Shown: positions 46,061 to 55,943 of the stretch, piece after piece
Position numbering within the stretch: the stretch's first letter is position 1
Layout: every line of letters starts with the position of its first letter
Source: Acidimicrobiales bacterium
GTDB lineage: Bacteria; Actinomycetota; Acidimicrobiia; Acidimicrobiales; Iamiaceae
Assembly (NCBI GenBank): GCA_035630295.1
Contig: DASQKY010000001.1
Span: 1-64,000, forward strand
DNA: 64,000 nucleotides
Direction of reading: 5' to 3'
Made by a program: the position numbers and the translations under genes
The notes under the pieces: generated by a model
What the model saw: the letters and a program-made list of their open reading frames with translations, nothing else
Told to the model about the DNA's origin: nothing
Databases searched by the model: none

Positions 46061-46908
46061 CCGCCGTCCTCGACCCGGCCCCGGCCGGCGCCGGAGGCGA
46101 CGGGCCGCCCCGGGGCCGGCCCGGGCGGCGGCCCCCGTCGACCCCGTTCCTGGTGGCCGTCCGCATCATCCTCCTGCTGGGAGGGGGGCTGCTCACCGTG
46201 TGCCTCCTGGCCGGCCTCACCTACTCCGCGGCCGGCGTGCTGGTCCGCACCGCCGAGCGGGCCGACACCACCCTGCGGGGTCGCATCGACCGGGTCGAGG
46301 TCCACGTGTCCGGCTCGGTCGAGGTCCACCCCGGGCCCGAGGGCCGGGCCCGCGTCCAGCGCCGCTCGGACTTCTCCTTCGACCGCCCCCAGGTGCGCCA
46401 GGAGATCGTGGACGGCGTCCTGGAGCTGCGCTACGGCTGCCGCGACGTCGCCGTGATCTGCGGCCACCACATCGACCTGGCCGTGCCCCACGGGGCCGAC
46501 CTGGTCATCGAGGCCGACCACGTCGTGGTGGCCGACACCACGGGGTCGATCCGCCTCCGCAGCGGCGGCGGGACGGTCGAGCTGGAGCGGGTGGCCGGGC
46601 CGATCGACGCTCAGGTCGGGGGGGGCGCCATCATCGGACGGGACGTCCGCTCCACCGATGTGCGGGCCAGCGCCGGCGGCGGCAGCATCGAGATCGACTT
46701 CTCCCGCCCGCCGCAGTGGGTCGACGTGTCGGCCGGGGCCGGCCACATCGGCCTGGTCCTGCCCCGCGGCCAGGCCGCCTACCGGGTGGACGCCGAGGCC
46801 GGCGTGGGGGAGTCGCAGGTGAGCGTGCGCACCGACCCCGGCAGCGACCGGGTGATCCGGGCCCGGGCCGGCGCCGGCGACGTGGTCGTCCGCTACGGCC
46901 CCGCCTGA
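46057..46908 (+). CDS. Membrane protein with DUF4097-like beta-helix domain
   Basis: A 283-residue protein coupled to the response regulator by GTGA. One membrane helix lies at about 33-60, after a Pro/Arg-rich N-terminus. The remaining ~220 residues are regular short beta strands ([60 protein letters not shown]), the pattern of the putative-adhesin DUF4097/LiaF-like group. Such proteins often accompany envelope-stress kinases. Role as sensor or modulator is inference. Confidence 0.75.
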   Translation: MTAVLDPAPAGAGGDGPPRGRPGRRPPSTPFLVAVRIILLLGGGLLTVCLLAGLTYSAAGVLVRTAERADTTLRGRIDRVEVHVSGSVEVHPGPEGRARVQRRSDFSFDRPQVRQEIVDGVLELRYGCRDVAVICGHHIDLAVPHGADLVIEADHVVVADTTGSIRLRSGGGTVELERVAGPIDAQVGGGAIIGRDVRSTDVRASAGGGSIEIDFSRPPQWVDVSAGAGHIGLVLPRGQAAYRVDAEAGVGESQVSVRTDPGSDRVIRARAGAGDVVVRYGPA

Positions 46909-47076
46909 ACCTTCTCCAGCCGGCGCTCCTCGGGCCCGGCCCGGGCCCGGTCGAGGAACCTTCCGGCCGCACCCTCGGAGAGGCCCCTTCGCGACCCGGA
47001 CCTCGCCCTCGCACCTTGGCCCGTGGCCCTCGTCGAGGCCGCGCCCACGCCGCGGCGCGAGACGTGGCCCCGGGGT

Positions 47077-47098
47077 GGGGTGGGGCTGTCCCCACCCC
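47077..47098. repeat. 9-bp hairpin upstream of the ABC genes
   Basis: GGGGTGGGG (47077-47085) and CCCCACCCC (47090-47098) enclose CTGT. It may end the kinase/regulator/DUF4097 message or lie in the leader of the ABC genes. The 300-base gap 46909-47208 has no gene. Confidence 0.4.
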
Positions 47099-47130
47099 CG
47101 GCGCGGGGCAGGCACCACCGGGCGGTCGGT

Positions 47131-47156
47131 GGCCGGCGCCATCGAAGGCGCCGGCC
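47131..47156. repeat. 10-bp hairpin upstream of the ABC genes
   Basis: GGCCGGCGCC (47131-47140) and GGCGCCGGCC (47147-47156) around ATCGAA, 53 bases before the ATPase start codon. Candidate operator or attenuator for the ABC genes. Confidence 0.4.
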
Positions 47157-47208
47157 GGTTCCCGGACGATGGGTGGAGCACGCCGACGACTGCCCGAGGA
47201 GGCCGACC

Positions 47209-47988
47209 GTGCCCACCACCGCCCCCATCGCCACCCCCGCTCCCCCGGGGCCCGACCCGGCCCGCACCTCCGCCGTCCGGGCCTTCCTGGTCCGTAAGGT
47301 CTACGGGTCCGGTCCCGCCGCCGTGACCGCCCTGGACGACGTCACCGTGGGGGTGGCCCGGGGCAGCTTCGTGGCCGTCATGGGCCCGTCCGGCTCGGGC
47401 AAGTCCACGCTGCTCCACTGCCTGGCCGGCCTCGACACGGTCACCTCCGGCTCCATCGAGATCGCCGGTGTCGACCTCTCGACCCTGCCGGACCGGGAGC
47501 TGACGAGGTTGCGCCGCGACCGCGTCGGCTTCGTGTTCCAGTCGTTCAACCTGGTGCCCACGCTGACCGCGGCCGAGAACATGACCCTGCCGGCCCTGCT
47601 GGCCGGGCGGAAGGTCGACCCGGCCTGGATGGCCGAGGTGGTGACGGCCGTCGGCCTCGGCGACCGCCTCGACCACAAGCCCTCCGAGCTCTCCGGCGGC
47701 CAGCAGCAGCGGGTGGCCGTGGCCCGGGCCCTGCTGGCCCGGCCCGAGGTGACCTTCGCCGACGAGCCCACCGGCAACCTCGACTCCCGGGCCGGGGGCG
47801 AGGTGCTCGGCTTCCTGCGCCGGGCGGTCGACGCCATGGGCCAGACCGTGGTGATGGTGACCCACGACCCGGTCGCCGCGGCCCACGCCGACCGTGTCCT
47901 GTTCCTGGCCGATGGAGCCCTCGTCGACGAGATGTCCGACCCCACCGCCGCCCGCGTGCTCGACCGCCTGAAGCGCTTCGGCGACTGA
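47209..47988 (+). CDS. ABC transporter ATPase (MacB/LolD type)
   Basis: A 259-residue ATPase. Walker A is GPSGSGKST, the signature [16 protein letters not shown], Walker [13 protein letters not shown], and the switch is [24 protein letters not shown] is typical of the MacB/LolD family that serves FtsX-like permeases. GTG 47209 has GAGGAGG at about 6-base spacing; the first ~20 residues are a Pro/Ala tail. It precedes the permease gene by 40 bases. It probably acts in envelope stress or peptide export. Confidence 0.93.
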   Translation: MPTTAPIATPAPPGPDPARTSAVRAFLVRKVYGSGPAAVTALDDVTVGVARGSFVAVMGPSGSGKSTLLHCLAGLDTVTSGSIEIAGVDLSTLPDRELTRLRRDRVGFVFQSFNLVPTLTAAENMTLPALLAGRKVDPAWMAEVVTAVGLGDRLDHKPSELSGGQQQRVAVARALLARPEVTFADEPTGNLDSRAGGEVLGFLRRAVDAMGQTVVMVTHDPVAAAHADRVLFLADGALVDEMSDPTAARVLDRLKRFGD

Positions 47989-48028
47989 CCCAGCCCGCCC
48001 GCCGATCCCCGACCCGAGGAAGAACCCC

Positions 48029-50560
48029 ATGTTGCGCATCGCGCTCCGCACCCTGCGGGCCCACGCCCGCCGCTTCACCTCCACCGTCGTCGCCGTGGCC
48101 ATCGGCATCGCCTTCCTGGCCGGCGTCCTGGTCCTGGTGGCCACGTTCCAACGGAACTTCGACGACATGTTCACCACCGGCGCGGCCGGGACCGACGCCG
48201 CCGTCCGCTCCGACAGCGCCATCGACCTCGGCTTCGGCGACGCGGCCCGGGGGGAGGTCGACGCCTCGCTGGCCGAGGTCATCTCCGGGGTCGACGGGGT
48301 GGCCCAGGTCGCCCCGGTCCGCAGTGGCACGGCCCAGATCGAGGGGACCGACGGCGAGATCATCGGCGGGGGCGGCCCGCCCCAGGTCGGGTCCCAGTGG
48401 GTCGCGGTGCCAGCCCTCAACCCCTGGCGGATCACCGACGGCCGGGCCCCCGCCGGCCCGGAGGAGGTCGTGATCGACCGGGCCTCGTCCCGCCAGGGTG
48501 ACCTGGAGGTGGGCGACACCACCCGGGTCTTCACCCCCGAGCCGCTGGAGGTCACCGTGGTCGGCGTCGCCACCTACGGCACGGCCGACTCCTCCGGGCC
48601 CCTGACCCAGGCCCTGTTCAGCGAGGAGGGCGCCGTCGCCCACCTGGGCGGCACCGCCGGCCACGTGGACAGCTTCCTGGTGGCGGCCGAGGAGGACGTG
48701 AGCCAGGAGCAGGTCACGGCGGCCGTCGAGCGGGCCCTGCCCGAGGGCACCGAGGCCGTGACCGGCGCCGTGCTGACCGAGGAGAGCCAGCAGATCGGCC
48801 GCGACTTCGTCGGCGTGCTGCGCCCGGCGTTGCTGGCCTTCGCCCTCATCGCCCTGGTCGTGGGGGCCTTCAGCATCTACAACACGTTCGCCATCGTGGT
48901 GGCTCAACGGACCCGTGACGCCGCCCTGCTGCGGGCTCTGGGCGCCTCCCGGGCCCAGGTGATCGGCTCGACCCTGGTCGAGGCCACCGTCGTGGGGCTG
49001 GTCGGGGCGGCCCTCGGGCTGCTGGCCGGCATCGGCCTGGCCGCCGGGATGAGCGCGCTGATGGCCGGCTTCACGGGCATGAGCTCGTCGTCGCTGGTGA
49101 TCACCGCCGTCACCGTGGCCACTGCCTTGGTCGTGGGCACCGGCGTCACCGTGGTCTCGGCCCTCCTGCCGGCCCGCCGGGCCTCCAAGGTCCCCCCGGT
49201 GGCTGCCCTCCGGGACGTGGCCGTGGACGGGGGCCGGGTCGGTCGCACCCGCACCGTGGCCGGGCTGGTCCTGCTGGCCGTCGGCGTGGCCCTCGGCGCC
49301 GCCGTGGTGGCGGGCAGCTCCAGCACCGCGGTGGCCGGTGGCGGGGCGGCCCTCCTGCTCCTGGCGGCCATCGTCTTGGCCCCCGGCGCCGCCGGTCCCC
49401 TGGTGCGGGTGGTGGGCGCGCCCCTGGCCCGGCTCCGGGGCGTGACCGGGCTGATGGCCCGCCGCAACGCGGTGCGCAACCCCCGCCGCACCGGCAGCAC
49501 GGCCACCGCCCTGATCATCGGCGTGGCCGTGGTGGGGCTCTTCACCGTGGTCGCCTCGTCGCTCCAGGCCTCGCTCGACCGCATCGTCGACGAGCAGATC
49601 GCCGGTGACGTGGTGGTCTCGGGTCCCGAGGTCGACGGCTTCGTGGGCCTGGCCCCGTCGCTCCAGCAGCGGCTGGCCGGCCTGCCCGAGACGGGGGCGG
49701 CGGTGGGCATCGGGTCCATGCCGGCCACCGTCGACGGGGAGGACGACTTCCTCAACTTCGCCGACGCCGCCGGCCTCGACCGGGTGATCGACCTGGACGT
49801 CACCCGGGGCCGGCCCGCCGAGCTGGGGCCGGGGGCCATCGCCGTCTCCCAGGGCTACGCCGAGGACCACGGGCTGGGCCTGGGCGACACGTTGCCGGTG
49901 CGCTACATCGACGGCCAGGCCGAGGATCTCACCGTCGGCCTGGTGTACGAGACCACCACCCTGGCCGGCCCGTACTTCGTGGACACGGCCACGGTGACGC
50001 CCCACGCCCCGCAGGTGGGGCCGACCCAGATGCTGCTGAAGGCGGCCCCCGGGGTGAGCCCCGAGCAGCTCGAGGAAGCGGCCCAGGCCGCGGCGGCCGA
50101 CTGGCCCGGGAGCACCATCGAGACCCGGGCCGAGTTCGCCGAGACCCAGGGTCGCAGCGTCGACCAGATGCTGATGCTGATCTACGTGCTGCTGGCCCTG
50201 TCCATCGGCATCGCCCTGATGGGCATCGCCAACACCATCTCGTTGGCCACCCTGGAGCGTCGCCACGAGCTGGGCCTGCTCCGGGCCGTGGGCCAGACCC
50301 GCCGCCAGGTGCGATCCATGGTCCGCTGGGAGGCGATCATGGTCTCGTCGCTGGGCACGCTGGTCGGCCTGGCCGTGGGCGTGGCCGGGGCCTGGATGGT
50401 GGTCAGCGCGGCCGGCTCGGACTTCGACCAGGTGGCCGTCCCCCTCCAGCCGCTGGCCACCATCGCCCTGATCGGGGCGGCGGCCGGGGTGCTGGCCTCG
50501 GCCCGCCCCGCGGCCCGGGCCGCTCGCACCGACGTGCTCACCGCCATCGCCGCCGGGTAG
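48029..50560 (+). CDS. FtsX-like ABC transporter permease
   Basis: An 843-residue permease with two FtsX-type halves. The N-terminus has a helix ([23 protein letters not shown]) and a large extracytoplasmic domain (about 50-260). A three-helix core follows ([27 protein letters not shown] through ~400), then helices near 405-455, a second extracytoplasmic domain (480-690) and three terminal helices. The tail [19 protein letters not shown] is typical. ATG 48029 follows GAGGAAG. It pairs with the upstream ATPase. Confidence 0.93.
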   Translation: MLRIALRTLRAHARRFTSTVVAVAIGIAFLAGVLVLVATFQRNFDDMFTTGAAGTDAAVRSDSAIDLGFGDAARGEVDASLAEVISGVDGVAQVAPVRSGTAQIEGTDGEIIGGGGPPQVGSQWVAVPALNPWRITDGRAPAGPEEVVIDRASSRQGDLEVGDTTRVFTPEPLEVTVVGVATYGTADSSGPLTQALFSEEGAVAHLGGTAGHVDSFLVAAEEDVSQEQVTAAVERALPEGTEAVTGAVLTEESQQIGRDFVGVLRPALLAFALIALVVGAFSIYNTFAIVVAQRTRDAALLRALGASRAQVIGSTLVEATVVGLVGAALGLLAGIGLAAGMSALMAGFTGMSSSSLVITAVTVATALVVGTGVTVVSALLPARRASKVPPVAALRDVAVDGGRVGRTRTVAGLVLLAVGVALGAAVVAGSSSTAVAGGGAALLLLAAIVLAPGAAGPLVRVVGAPLARLRGVTGLMARRNAVRNPRRTGSTATALIIGVAVVGLFTVVASSLQASLDRIVDEQIAGDVVVSGPEVDGFVGLAPSLQQRLAGLPETGAAVGIGSMPATVDGEDDFLNFADAAGLDRVIDLDVTRGRPAELGPGAIAVSQGYAEDHGLGLGDTLPVRYIDGQAEDLTVGLVYETTTLAGPYFVDTATVTPHAPQVGPTQMLLKAAPGVSPEQLEEAAQAAAADWPGSTIETRAEFAETQGRSVDQMLMLIYVLLALSIGIALMGIANTISLATLERRHELGLLRAVGQTRRQVRSMVRWEAIMVSSLGTLVGLAVGVAGAWMVVSAAGSDFDQVAVPLQPLATIALIGAAAGVLASARPAARAARTDVLTAIAAG

Positions 50561-50606
50561 GCCGGCCGTTCGCGGTGCCGGTCGCCCCGGGCCGGCACCG
50601 CCCTCC

Positions 50607-50643
50607 TCCCCGGCCGCCCCCTCCTCGGGTGGGCGGCCGGGGA
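50607..50643 (+). terminator. Perfect 13-bp hairpin after the FtsX-like gene
   Basis: TCCCCGGCCGCCC (50607-50619) pairs with GGGCGGCCGGGGA (50631-50643) over an 11-base loop, 47 bases after the permease stop. A clear end for the ABC operon. Confidence 0.6.
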
Positions 50644-50745
50644 ACCGCCAGCTCCCGGGGCCGGCCGGCCGGCCCTCACCGCCCCGGACCGATGGGGCCC
50701 TCTCGTTCGGGATGCGTCGTCTCGTTTCGGGATACCGTCCGCGCC

Positions 50746-51210
50746 GTGGAGCCGTCGACCCCGCTGACCGACGAGGAGGCCATGGGCGTGGCCCTGGCCG
50801 AGGCCGAGGTCGCCGCGGCCCGGGGCGAGGTGCCGGTGGGGGCGGCGGTGGTCCTGGACGGCCGGGTGGTGGCCCGGCGGGGCAACGAGCGCGAGGCCTC
50901 CGGCGACCCCACCGCCCACGCCGAGGTGCTGGCCCTGCGGGACGCCGCCGCCGCGGTGGGCGACCGCCGCCTGCGGGAGGCCACCCTGGTGGCCACGCTG
51001 GAGCCCTGCCCGCTGTGCGCCGGGGCGGCGTGGGCGGCCCAGGTGGGCCGGATCGTGTTCGGGGCCGACGACCCCCGGGCCGGGGCCACCGGGTCGCTCT
51101 ACAACGTGGCCGTGGACGTGCGCCTCAACCACACCTCGGAGGTCACGGCCGGGGTCCGGGCCGTCGAGTGCGCCGCCCTGCTCACCGCCTTCTTCGCTGC
51201 CCGGCGCTGA
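50746..51210 (+). CDS. tadA: tRNA-specific adenosine deaminase
   Basis: Converts A34 to inosine in tRNA-Arg(ACG). The 154 residues show the cytidine/adenosine deaminase zinc site: H58-A-E60 (TAHAEVLAL) and PCPLC with C88 and C91. The proton-donor glutamate is E60. VGAAVVLDGRVVARRGNERE and YNVAVDVRLNHT are typical of TadA. GTG 50746 is 7 bases after TACCGT (50733-50738). Confidence 0.93.
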   Translation: MEPSTPLTDEEAMGVALAEAEVAAARGEVPVGAAVVLDGRVVARRGNEREASGDPTAHAEVLALRDAAAAVGDRRLREATLVATLEPCPLCAGAAWAAQVGRIVFGADDPRAGATGSLYNVAVDVRLNHTSEVTAGVRAVECAALLTAFFAARR

Positions 51211-51253
51211 CGCCGTCGCCCCGTCTCCTGGCCGGCCGCCGGGGGCGACCGGC

Positions 51254-51259
51254 TAACGT
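51254..51259 (+). promoter_or_regulatory. -10 box of tRNA-Ser(CGA)
   Basis: TAACGT, 8 bases before the mature 5' end of the tRNA. This spacing means almost no 5' leader. Confidence 0.45.
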
Positions 51260-51267
51260 CTCCCGAC

Positions 51268-51354
51268 GGAGGGTTGCCAGAGCGGACGAATGGGACGGTC
51301 TCGAAAACCGTTGTGGTGTCACAGCCACCGTGGGTTCAAATCCCACACCCTCCG
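51268..51354 (+). tRNA. tRNA-Ser (anticodon CGA)
   Basis: An 87-base class II tRNA. The acceptor stem GGAGGGT pairs with ACCCTCC, discriminator G. The anticodon stem-loop ACGGT-CTCGAAA-ACCGT gives CGA at 51302-51304. A long variable arm and the T-arm GTGGGTTCAAATCCCAC follow. CCA is not encoded. It reads UCG codons. Confidence 0.95.
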
Positions 51355-51359
51355 CTCGA

Positions 51360-51380
51360 GACCCGGGTCCGCCCCGGGTC
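51360..51380 (+). terminator. Hairpin after tRNA-Ser(CGA)
   Basis: GACCCGGG (51360-51367) pairs with CCCGGGTC (51373-51380) over TCCGC, six bases after the tRNA. Confidence 0.5.
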
Positions 51381-51513
51381 GCTCGTGAGGCCAGGGCCGC
51401 AGCCCGGGGCCCGGCTCCGCCGGTCACCCGCTGCGGCCCTCCTCGCGCCCCCGGCCGGGATCCCGCCGAACCCCCGCCGCGACGGGTTCGGCCGCCCGTA
51501 GCCTGGGCCGGCC

Positions 51514-53469
51514 ATGCACCACGGACCGTCGATCCTCTGGGGGATGTCCCGCTCGGACCCGTCGTCCCTGAGCGGCGTCCACCTCGAGAAGGGCCTGGTG
51601 CGGCGCGTCTGGTCCTTCGCCCGGCCCTACCGGTCCCGGACGCTGGCCTTCCTGGCCATCATCGTGGTCGAGGCCCTGCTGGGCCTGGCCACCCCGCTGC
51701 TGATCCGCCAGATCGTGGACCACGCCCTCCCCCAGGGGGGCCGGCCCGCGGATGCCGACCTGCTCACCTGGTGCGCGGCCGGCATGGCCATCGCCGCCCT
51801 GGCCGGGGCGGCCCTGTCGCTGGTGGAGCGGGGCCTGTCGGCCACCATCGGCGAGGGCCTCATCTTCGACCTGCGGGCCGCGGTGTTCGACCACGTGCAG
51901 CGCATGCCCGTCGCCTTCTTCACCCGGACCCAGACCGGGGCCCTCGTCTCCCGGCTCAACAACGACGTCATCGGGGCCCAGCGGGCCGTCACCCAGACCC
52001 TGGGCTCGGTGGTGTCCAACGTGGTGGTGCTGGTCACCACCCTGACCGCCATGGCCGTGTTGGAGTGGCGGCTGACCCTGGTGTCGCTCCTGCTGCTGCC
52101 CCTGTTCGTGGTGCCGGCCAAGCGGGTGGGCCGCCGGCTCCAGTCCATCACCCGGGAGTCGTTCGACCTCAACGCCTCCATGAACACGACCATGACCGAG
52201 CGGTTCAACGTGTCGGGCGCCACCCTGGTGAAGCTGTTCGGCCGGGCCGAGGACGAGTCGGCCGGGTTCACCGAGCGAGCCGGGCGGGTGCGCGACATAG
52301 GGGTGCGCTCGGCCATGTACAGCCGCACCTTCCTGGTGGCCCTGACCCTGGTCGGGGCCCTGGGCACGGCGGTCATCTACCTGCTGGGCGGGCGGCTGGT
52401 GATCTCCGGCGCCATCACGCTGGGGACCCTGGTGGCCCTGGGCGCCTTCGTGGCCCAGATCTACGGGCCCCTCACCCAGCTCACCAACGCCCGGATCGAC
52501 GTGATGAGCGCCTTCGTCTCCTTCGACCGGGTGTTCGAGGTGCTCGACGCCCCCCGGGCCGTCGATGACCGGCCCGGCGCCGTGGACCTGGTCGAGCCGG
52601 CCGGCCACGTCCGCTTCGACCACGTCGACTTCCGCTACCCGGCGGCCGCCGAGGTGTCGATCGCCTCCCTGGAGTCCGACGCCGGGGCTCCCCTCGGCCT
52701 GGAGGCCTCGCAGGAGGTCCTCCACGACGTCACCCTCGACGTCCCGCCGGGGTCCACGGTGGCGCTGGTCGGCCCCTCGGGGGCGGGCAAGACCAGCCTG
52801 GCCGGCCTGGTGCCCCGGCTCTACGACGTGACCGGCGGCGCGGTGAGGGTGGACGGCCTCGACGTGCGGGACCTGACCCAGCACTCGCTGCGGGCCGCCA
52901 TCGGCGTGGTCACCCAGGACCCGCACCTGTTCCACGAGTCCATCGCCGCCAACCTCCGCTACGCCCGCCCCGGCGCCTCCGACGAGGAGCTGGTGGCGGC
53001 GTGCCGGGCGGCTCGCATCCACGGCACGGTGGCCGCCATGCCCGACGGCTACGCCACCGTGGTGGGCGAGCGCGGCTACCGCATGTCGGGGGGTGAGAAG
53101 CAACGGTTGGCCATCGCCCGCATGCTGCTGAAGGACCCTCGCATCGTCATCCTGGACGAGGCCACCAGCCACCTCGACACCGAGAACGAGGCGGCGGTGC
53201 AGGCCGCCCTGTCCGAGGCCCTGGATGGCCGCACCGCCCTGGTCATCGCCCACCGCCTCTCGACCATCGTCGACGCCGACCTCATCGTGGTGCTCGACCG
53301 GGGCCGTGTCGTCGAGCGGGGCGACCACGCCAGCCTGCTGGCCACCGACGGCCTCTACGCCGAGCTGTACCGCACCCTGCTGCGGGGCGAGCGGCTTCCC
53401 TCCTCGCCCGTGGTGGCGGCCGAGCCGGGACCAGCCGATCCGGAGCCCGCCGAGCCCCAGCTGTCCTGA
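51514..53469 (+). CDS. ABC exporter half-transporter (MsbA/MDR type)
   Basis: A 651-residue fused membrane/ATPase half-transporter that should dimerise. About six helices fill residues 40-340. The ATPase domain has Walker A GPSGAGKTS, Q-loop GVVTQDPHLF, signature RMSGGEKQRLAIARML, Walker B RIVILDEATSHLD and switch VIAHRLSTI. About 20 extra residues (EVSIASLESDAGAPLGLEAS) sit before the first ATPase strand. ATG 51514 is 9 bases after TAGCCT (51499-51504). Substrate unknown. Confidence 0.93.
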   Translation: MHHGPSILWGMSRSDPSSLSGVHLEKGLVRRVWSFARPYRSRTLAFLAIIVVEALLGLATPLLIRQIVDHALPQGGRPADADLLTWCAAGMAIAALAGAALSLVERGLSATIGEGLIFDLRAAVFDHVQRMPVAFFTRTQTGALVSRLNNDVIGAQRAVTQTLGSVVSNVVVLVTTLTAMAVLEWRLTLVSLLLLPLFVVPAKRVGRRLQSITRESFDLNASMNTTMTERFNVSGATLVKLFGRAEDESAGFTERAGRVRDIGVRSAMYSRTFLVALTLVGALGTAVIYLLGGRLVISGAITLGTLVALGAFVAQIYGPLTQLTNARIDVMSAFVSFDRVFEVLDAPRAVDDRPGAVDLVEPAGHVRFDHVDFRYPAAAEVSIASLESDAGAPLGLEASQEVLHDVTLDVPPGSTVALVGPSGAGKTSLAGLVPRLYDVTGGAVRVDGLDVRDLTQHSLRAAIGVVTQDPHLFHESIAANLRYARPGASDEELVAACRAARIHGTVAAMPDGYATVVGERGYRMSGGEKQRLAIARMLLKDPRIVILDEATSHLDTENEAAVQAALSEALDGRTALVIAHRLSTIVDADLIVVLDRGRVVERGDHASLLATDGLYAELYRTLLRGERLPSSPVVAAEPGPADPEPAEPQLS

Positions 53470-53619
53470 CCGGGAGCGGGCGGGCGCCGAACGGCCCGCC
53501 GCCGACCGGTCGCTCGATGCCCCCACTGGGCAAGGCCGTCGGGACGGCGCCGCCGGGCCAGCGGGGCGAGCGGCAGCGGGTGGTCGACGGGCCCCGGGCG
53601 GGCTCCTACGGTGCGGGTC

Positions 53620-55110
53620 GTGCAGGACGCCCTGTTCGGCTCCGACGCCGTCGTCGACCCCACCTGGACCGTCGCCGAGCTCACCCGCGCCATCGGCAAG
53701 GTCGTCGAGCAGGCCTTCCCGGGCGAGGTCTGGGTGCGGGGCGAGATCCGCGACCTGCCGCCCCCCGGTGACGCCCGCCGCACCCGCCCCCACCTCTACT
53801 TCGACCTGATCGAGCCGGGGCCGCCGGGGGCCCGCCCGGGGGCGGTGCTGCCCGTGGTGCTGTGGTCCACCGATCGCAAGCGGGTCAACGCCGAGCTGAG
53901 GCGCTCGGGCATCCGGGTCAGCGCCATGGACAGCGGCGTGGACGTGCGCATCCGGGGCCGGATCCGCTGGTGGGCGCCGGGGGGCCGGGTCCAGCTCCAG
54001 ATGACCGGCATCGACCCCGAGTACACCCTGGGCCGGCTGGCCGCCGATCGGGCCGCGGTGGTGGCGGCCCTGGCCGCCGATGGCCTGCTCGACCGCAACG
54101 CCGCCCTGCCGCTGCCCCTGGTGCCGGAGCGGGTGGGGCTGGTGACCAGCCTGGGTAGCGCGGCCCACGCCGACGTGCGCCGGGTGCTGGAGACGGCGGG
54201 CCTGGCCCACCTCCTGGTCGAGGTGGACACGAGGACCCAGGGGCCCGACACCGTCACCACCGTGCCCCGGGCCCTGGCCGCGGCGGTGGCGGCCGGGGCC
54301 GAGCTGGTGCTGCTGGTGCGGGGGGGCGGATCGCGGGTGGAGCTGGCCTGGTTCGACGACGAGGCCGTGGCCCGGGCCGTGGCCACCTGCCCCGTCCCCG
54401 TGCTCACCGGCATCGGCCACGAGATCGACGACAGCGTGGCCGACCGGGTGGCCCACACCGCCTGCCCCACGCCCACGGCGGCCGCGGTCGAGGTGGTGGC
54501 GGCCGTGGCCCGGGCCCGGGACCGGGCCGAGGGGGCGTGGGCCGCCATCGGGGTCACCGCGCGCCGGGCGCTGGCCCAGCGCGTGGTGTCGCTGGCCACG
54601 ACGGGGCGGCACACGGCCACCGTCACCGGCGCCACCCTCCGAGCCGCTGACGCCCACCTCCTCTCGGCCAGCCGGCGGGTGCACCGGGCCGGCCCCACGG
54701 CGCTGGCGGTGGCCGGGCGCCGCCTCGACGACGTGGCCGGGGCCGTGGGCCGCGACGCCCGGCGCGACCTGGCCGGGGCCGGGCGGCGCCTGGACGCCGC
54801 CGCCGGGGTGGTGGCGCGGCGAGCCGGGCCGGCCCTCGACCGACGCCACCGCGACCTCGAGGCGCGAGAGGCCCGGGTGCGGGCCTCGGACCCGGCGCTG
54901 GCCCTGGCCCGGGGCTGGTCCATCACCTACGGGCCGGGTGGGAGCCTGGTCCGCGACCCCGGCGCGCTGGCCCCGGGCGACGAGCTGCACACGGTGGTGG
55001 CGGCGGGGACGGTCCACAGCCGGGTGGAGCGGGCCGAGCCGGTGGCCACGGGCCGGGCGGCCGATGCCGGTGCGGGCGACCCCGATGGGGGAGGATCGAC
55101 CGGTGCCTGA
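53620..55110 (+). CDS. xseA: Exodeoxyribonuclease VII large subunit
   Basis: Catalytic subunit of exonuclease VII, which degrades single-stranded DNA. The 496 residues contain the OB-fold start (WTVAELTRAIGKVVEQAFPGEVWVRGEI), LYFDLIE, and the nuclease domain (LPLPLVPERVGLVTSLGSAAHADV, LVRGGGSRVELAWFDDEAVARAVA, VLTGIGHEIDDSVADRVAHTACPTPTAAA). The C-terminal helical region is Ala/Arg-rich. GTG 53620 is 7 bases after TACGGT (53607-53612); an upstream in-frame GTG (53611) lies inside that box. It overlaps xseB. Confidence 0.95.
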   Translation: MQDALFGSDAVVDPTWTVAELTRAIGKVVEQAFPGEVWVRGEIRDLPPPGDARRTRPHLYFDLIEPGPPGARPGAVLPVVLWSTDRKRVNAELRRSGIRVSAMDSGVDVRIRGRIRWWAPGGRVQLQMTGIDPEYTLGRLAADRAAVVAALAADGLLDRNAALPLPLVPERVGLVTSLGSAAHADVRRVLETAGLAHLLVEVDTRTQGPDTVTTVPRALAAAVAAGAELVLLVRGGGSRVELAWFDDEAVARAVATCPVPVLTGIGHEIDDSVADRVAHTACPTPTAAAVEVVAAVARARDRAEGAWAAIGVTARRALAQRVVSLATTGRHTATVTGATLRAADAHLLSASRRVHRAGPTALAVAGRRLDDVAGAVGRDARRDLAGAGRRLDAAAGVVARRAGPALDRRHRDLEAREARVRASDPALALARGWSITYGPGGSLVRDPGALAPGDELHTVVAAGTVHSRVERAEPVATGRAADAGAGDPDGGGSTGA

Positions 55111-55333
55111 CCCCGAGACCACCGACGCCGGACCCGAGCCGGCCAGCTACGCCGAGGCCACCGCGGAGCTGGAGGCCATCCTGGCCGAGATCGAGGACGA
55201 CTCGGTGGACGTCGACGTCCTGACCCGGAAGGTGGCCCGGGCCGCCCTCCTCATCCGGTGGTGCCGGGGCCGGATCGACGGGGCCCGGGTCGACGTCGAG
55301 CGCATCGTGGCCGAGATCGATCCCGAGCCCTGA
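55103..55333 (+). CDS. xseB: Exodeoxyribonuclease VII small subunit
   Basis: A 76-residue helical protein that assembles with XseA. SYAEATAELEAILAEIEDDSVDVDVLTRKVARAALLIRWCRGRI matches the family. GTG 55103 is preceded by GGGGGAGG and overlaps the xseA stop, so the two are coupled; ATG 55085 is a less likely alternative. Confidence 0.9.
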   Translation: MPDPETTDAGPEPASYAEATAELEAILAEIEDDSVDVDVLTRKVARAALLIRWCRGRIDGARVDVERIVAEIDPEP

Positions 55334-55392
55334 GGGGGGACGCACCGGGGCCGGTCGTTTGCCGGCCAGGGACCACGGGTACGGCTCGCACC

Positions 55393-55839
55393 ATGGCGGC
55401 CCCCACCACGGCGGCGGCATCGCCTCCACGGTCCGCCGCGACCCCCTCCCCCGAACCACATCACGTCCTGGTCGCCACCGCCCTGGCCACCGGGCCGGAG
55501 GCACCGGCCCAGGCCCGTCAGGTCGTGCGTGACCTGCTGGCCCAGGGCCGACGGCCCGAGCTGTCGGACATGGCGTGCCTGCTCACCAGCGAGCTGGTGA
55601 GCAACGCGGTGGTCCACGGGGAGGGCAACCCGGTCGAGCTGGTGGTCGACCTCGACCAGCGCCGCCTCTCGGTCCAGGTGGGGGACGCCTCGGCCGGAGA
55701 GCCGGTCCCGGTCCTCGCCGGTCCCCTGTCCACCTCGGGCCGGGGCCTGGCCATGGTCGACCACCTGGCCGACTCCTGGGGCGTCACCCGGCGCCGGCGG
55801 GGCAAGTCGGTCTGGTTCGCCCTGGCCAACCCGGCCTGA
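55393..55839 (+). CDS. RsbW-type ATP-binding anti-sigma-factor-like protein
   Basis: A 148-residue HATPase_c protein. The N box is CLLTSELVSNAVVHGEG (with Asn), and the G boxes are DASAGEP and STSGRGLAMVDHLADSWG, all as in anti-sigma kinases of the RsbW type. The N-terminal 30 residues are an Ala/Ser/Pro tail. It precedes a second, degenerate member and the sigma factor on the same strand. No anti-anti-sigma factor is in the window. Confidence 0.8.
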   Translation: MAAPTTAAASPPRSAATPSPEPHHVLVATALATGPEAPAQARQVVRDLLAQGRRPELSDMACLLTSELVSNAVVHGEGNPVELVVDLDQRRLSVQVGDASAGEPVPVLAGPLSTSGRGLAMVDHLADSWGVTRRRRGKSVWFALANPA

Positions 55840-55943
55840 CCGCCCCCTGACCCCCCGGTCCCCGCCCCACCGGGCGCCGGGGCCGGTCCACACCCGTCCG
55901 GCCGGGTGCCAGACTCTCGGCCGACCCCTCCCTGGAGAGCCCT

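Noticed and set aside
45718-48573. 951-codon open frame on the minus strand
   Set aside because: It is antisense to the regulator, DUF4097-like and ABC genes, with no recognisable domain and shadow-type composition.
51424-55122. 1232-codon open frame on the minus strand
   Set aside because: It runs antisense across the well-supported ABC exporter, xseA and their intergenic region; its His/Gly/Gln-rich product is a shadow of GC-rich coding sequence.
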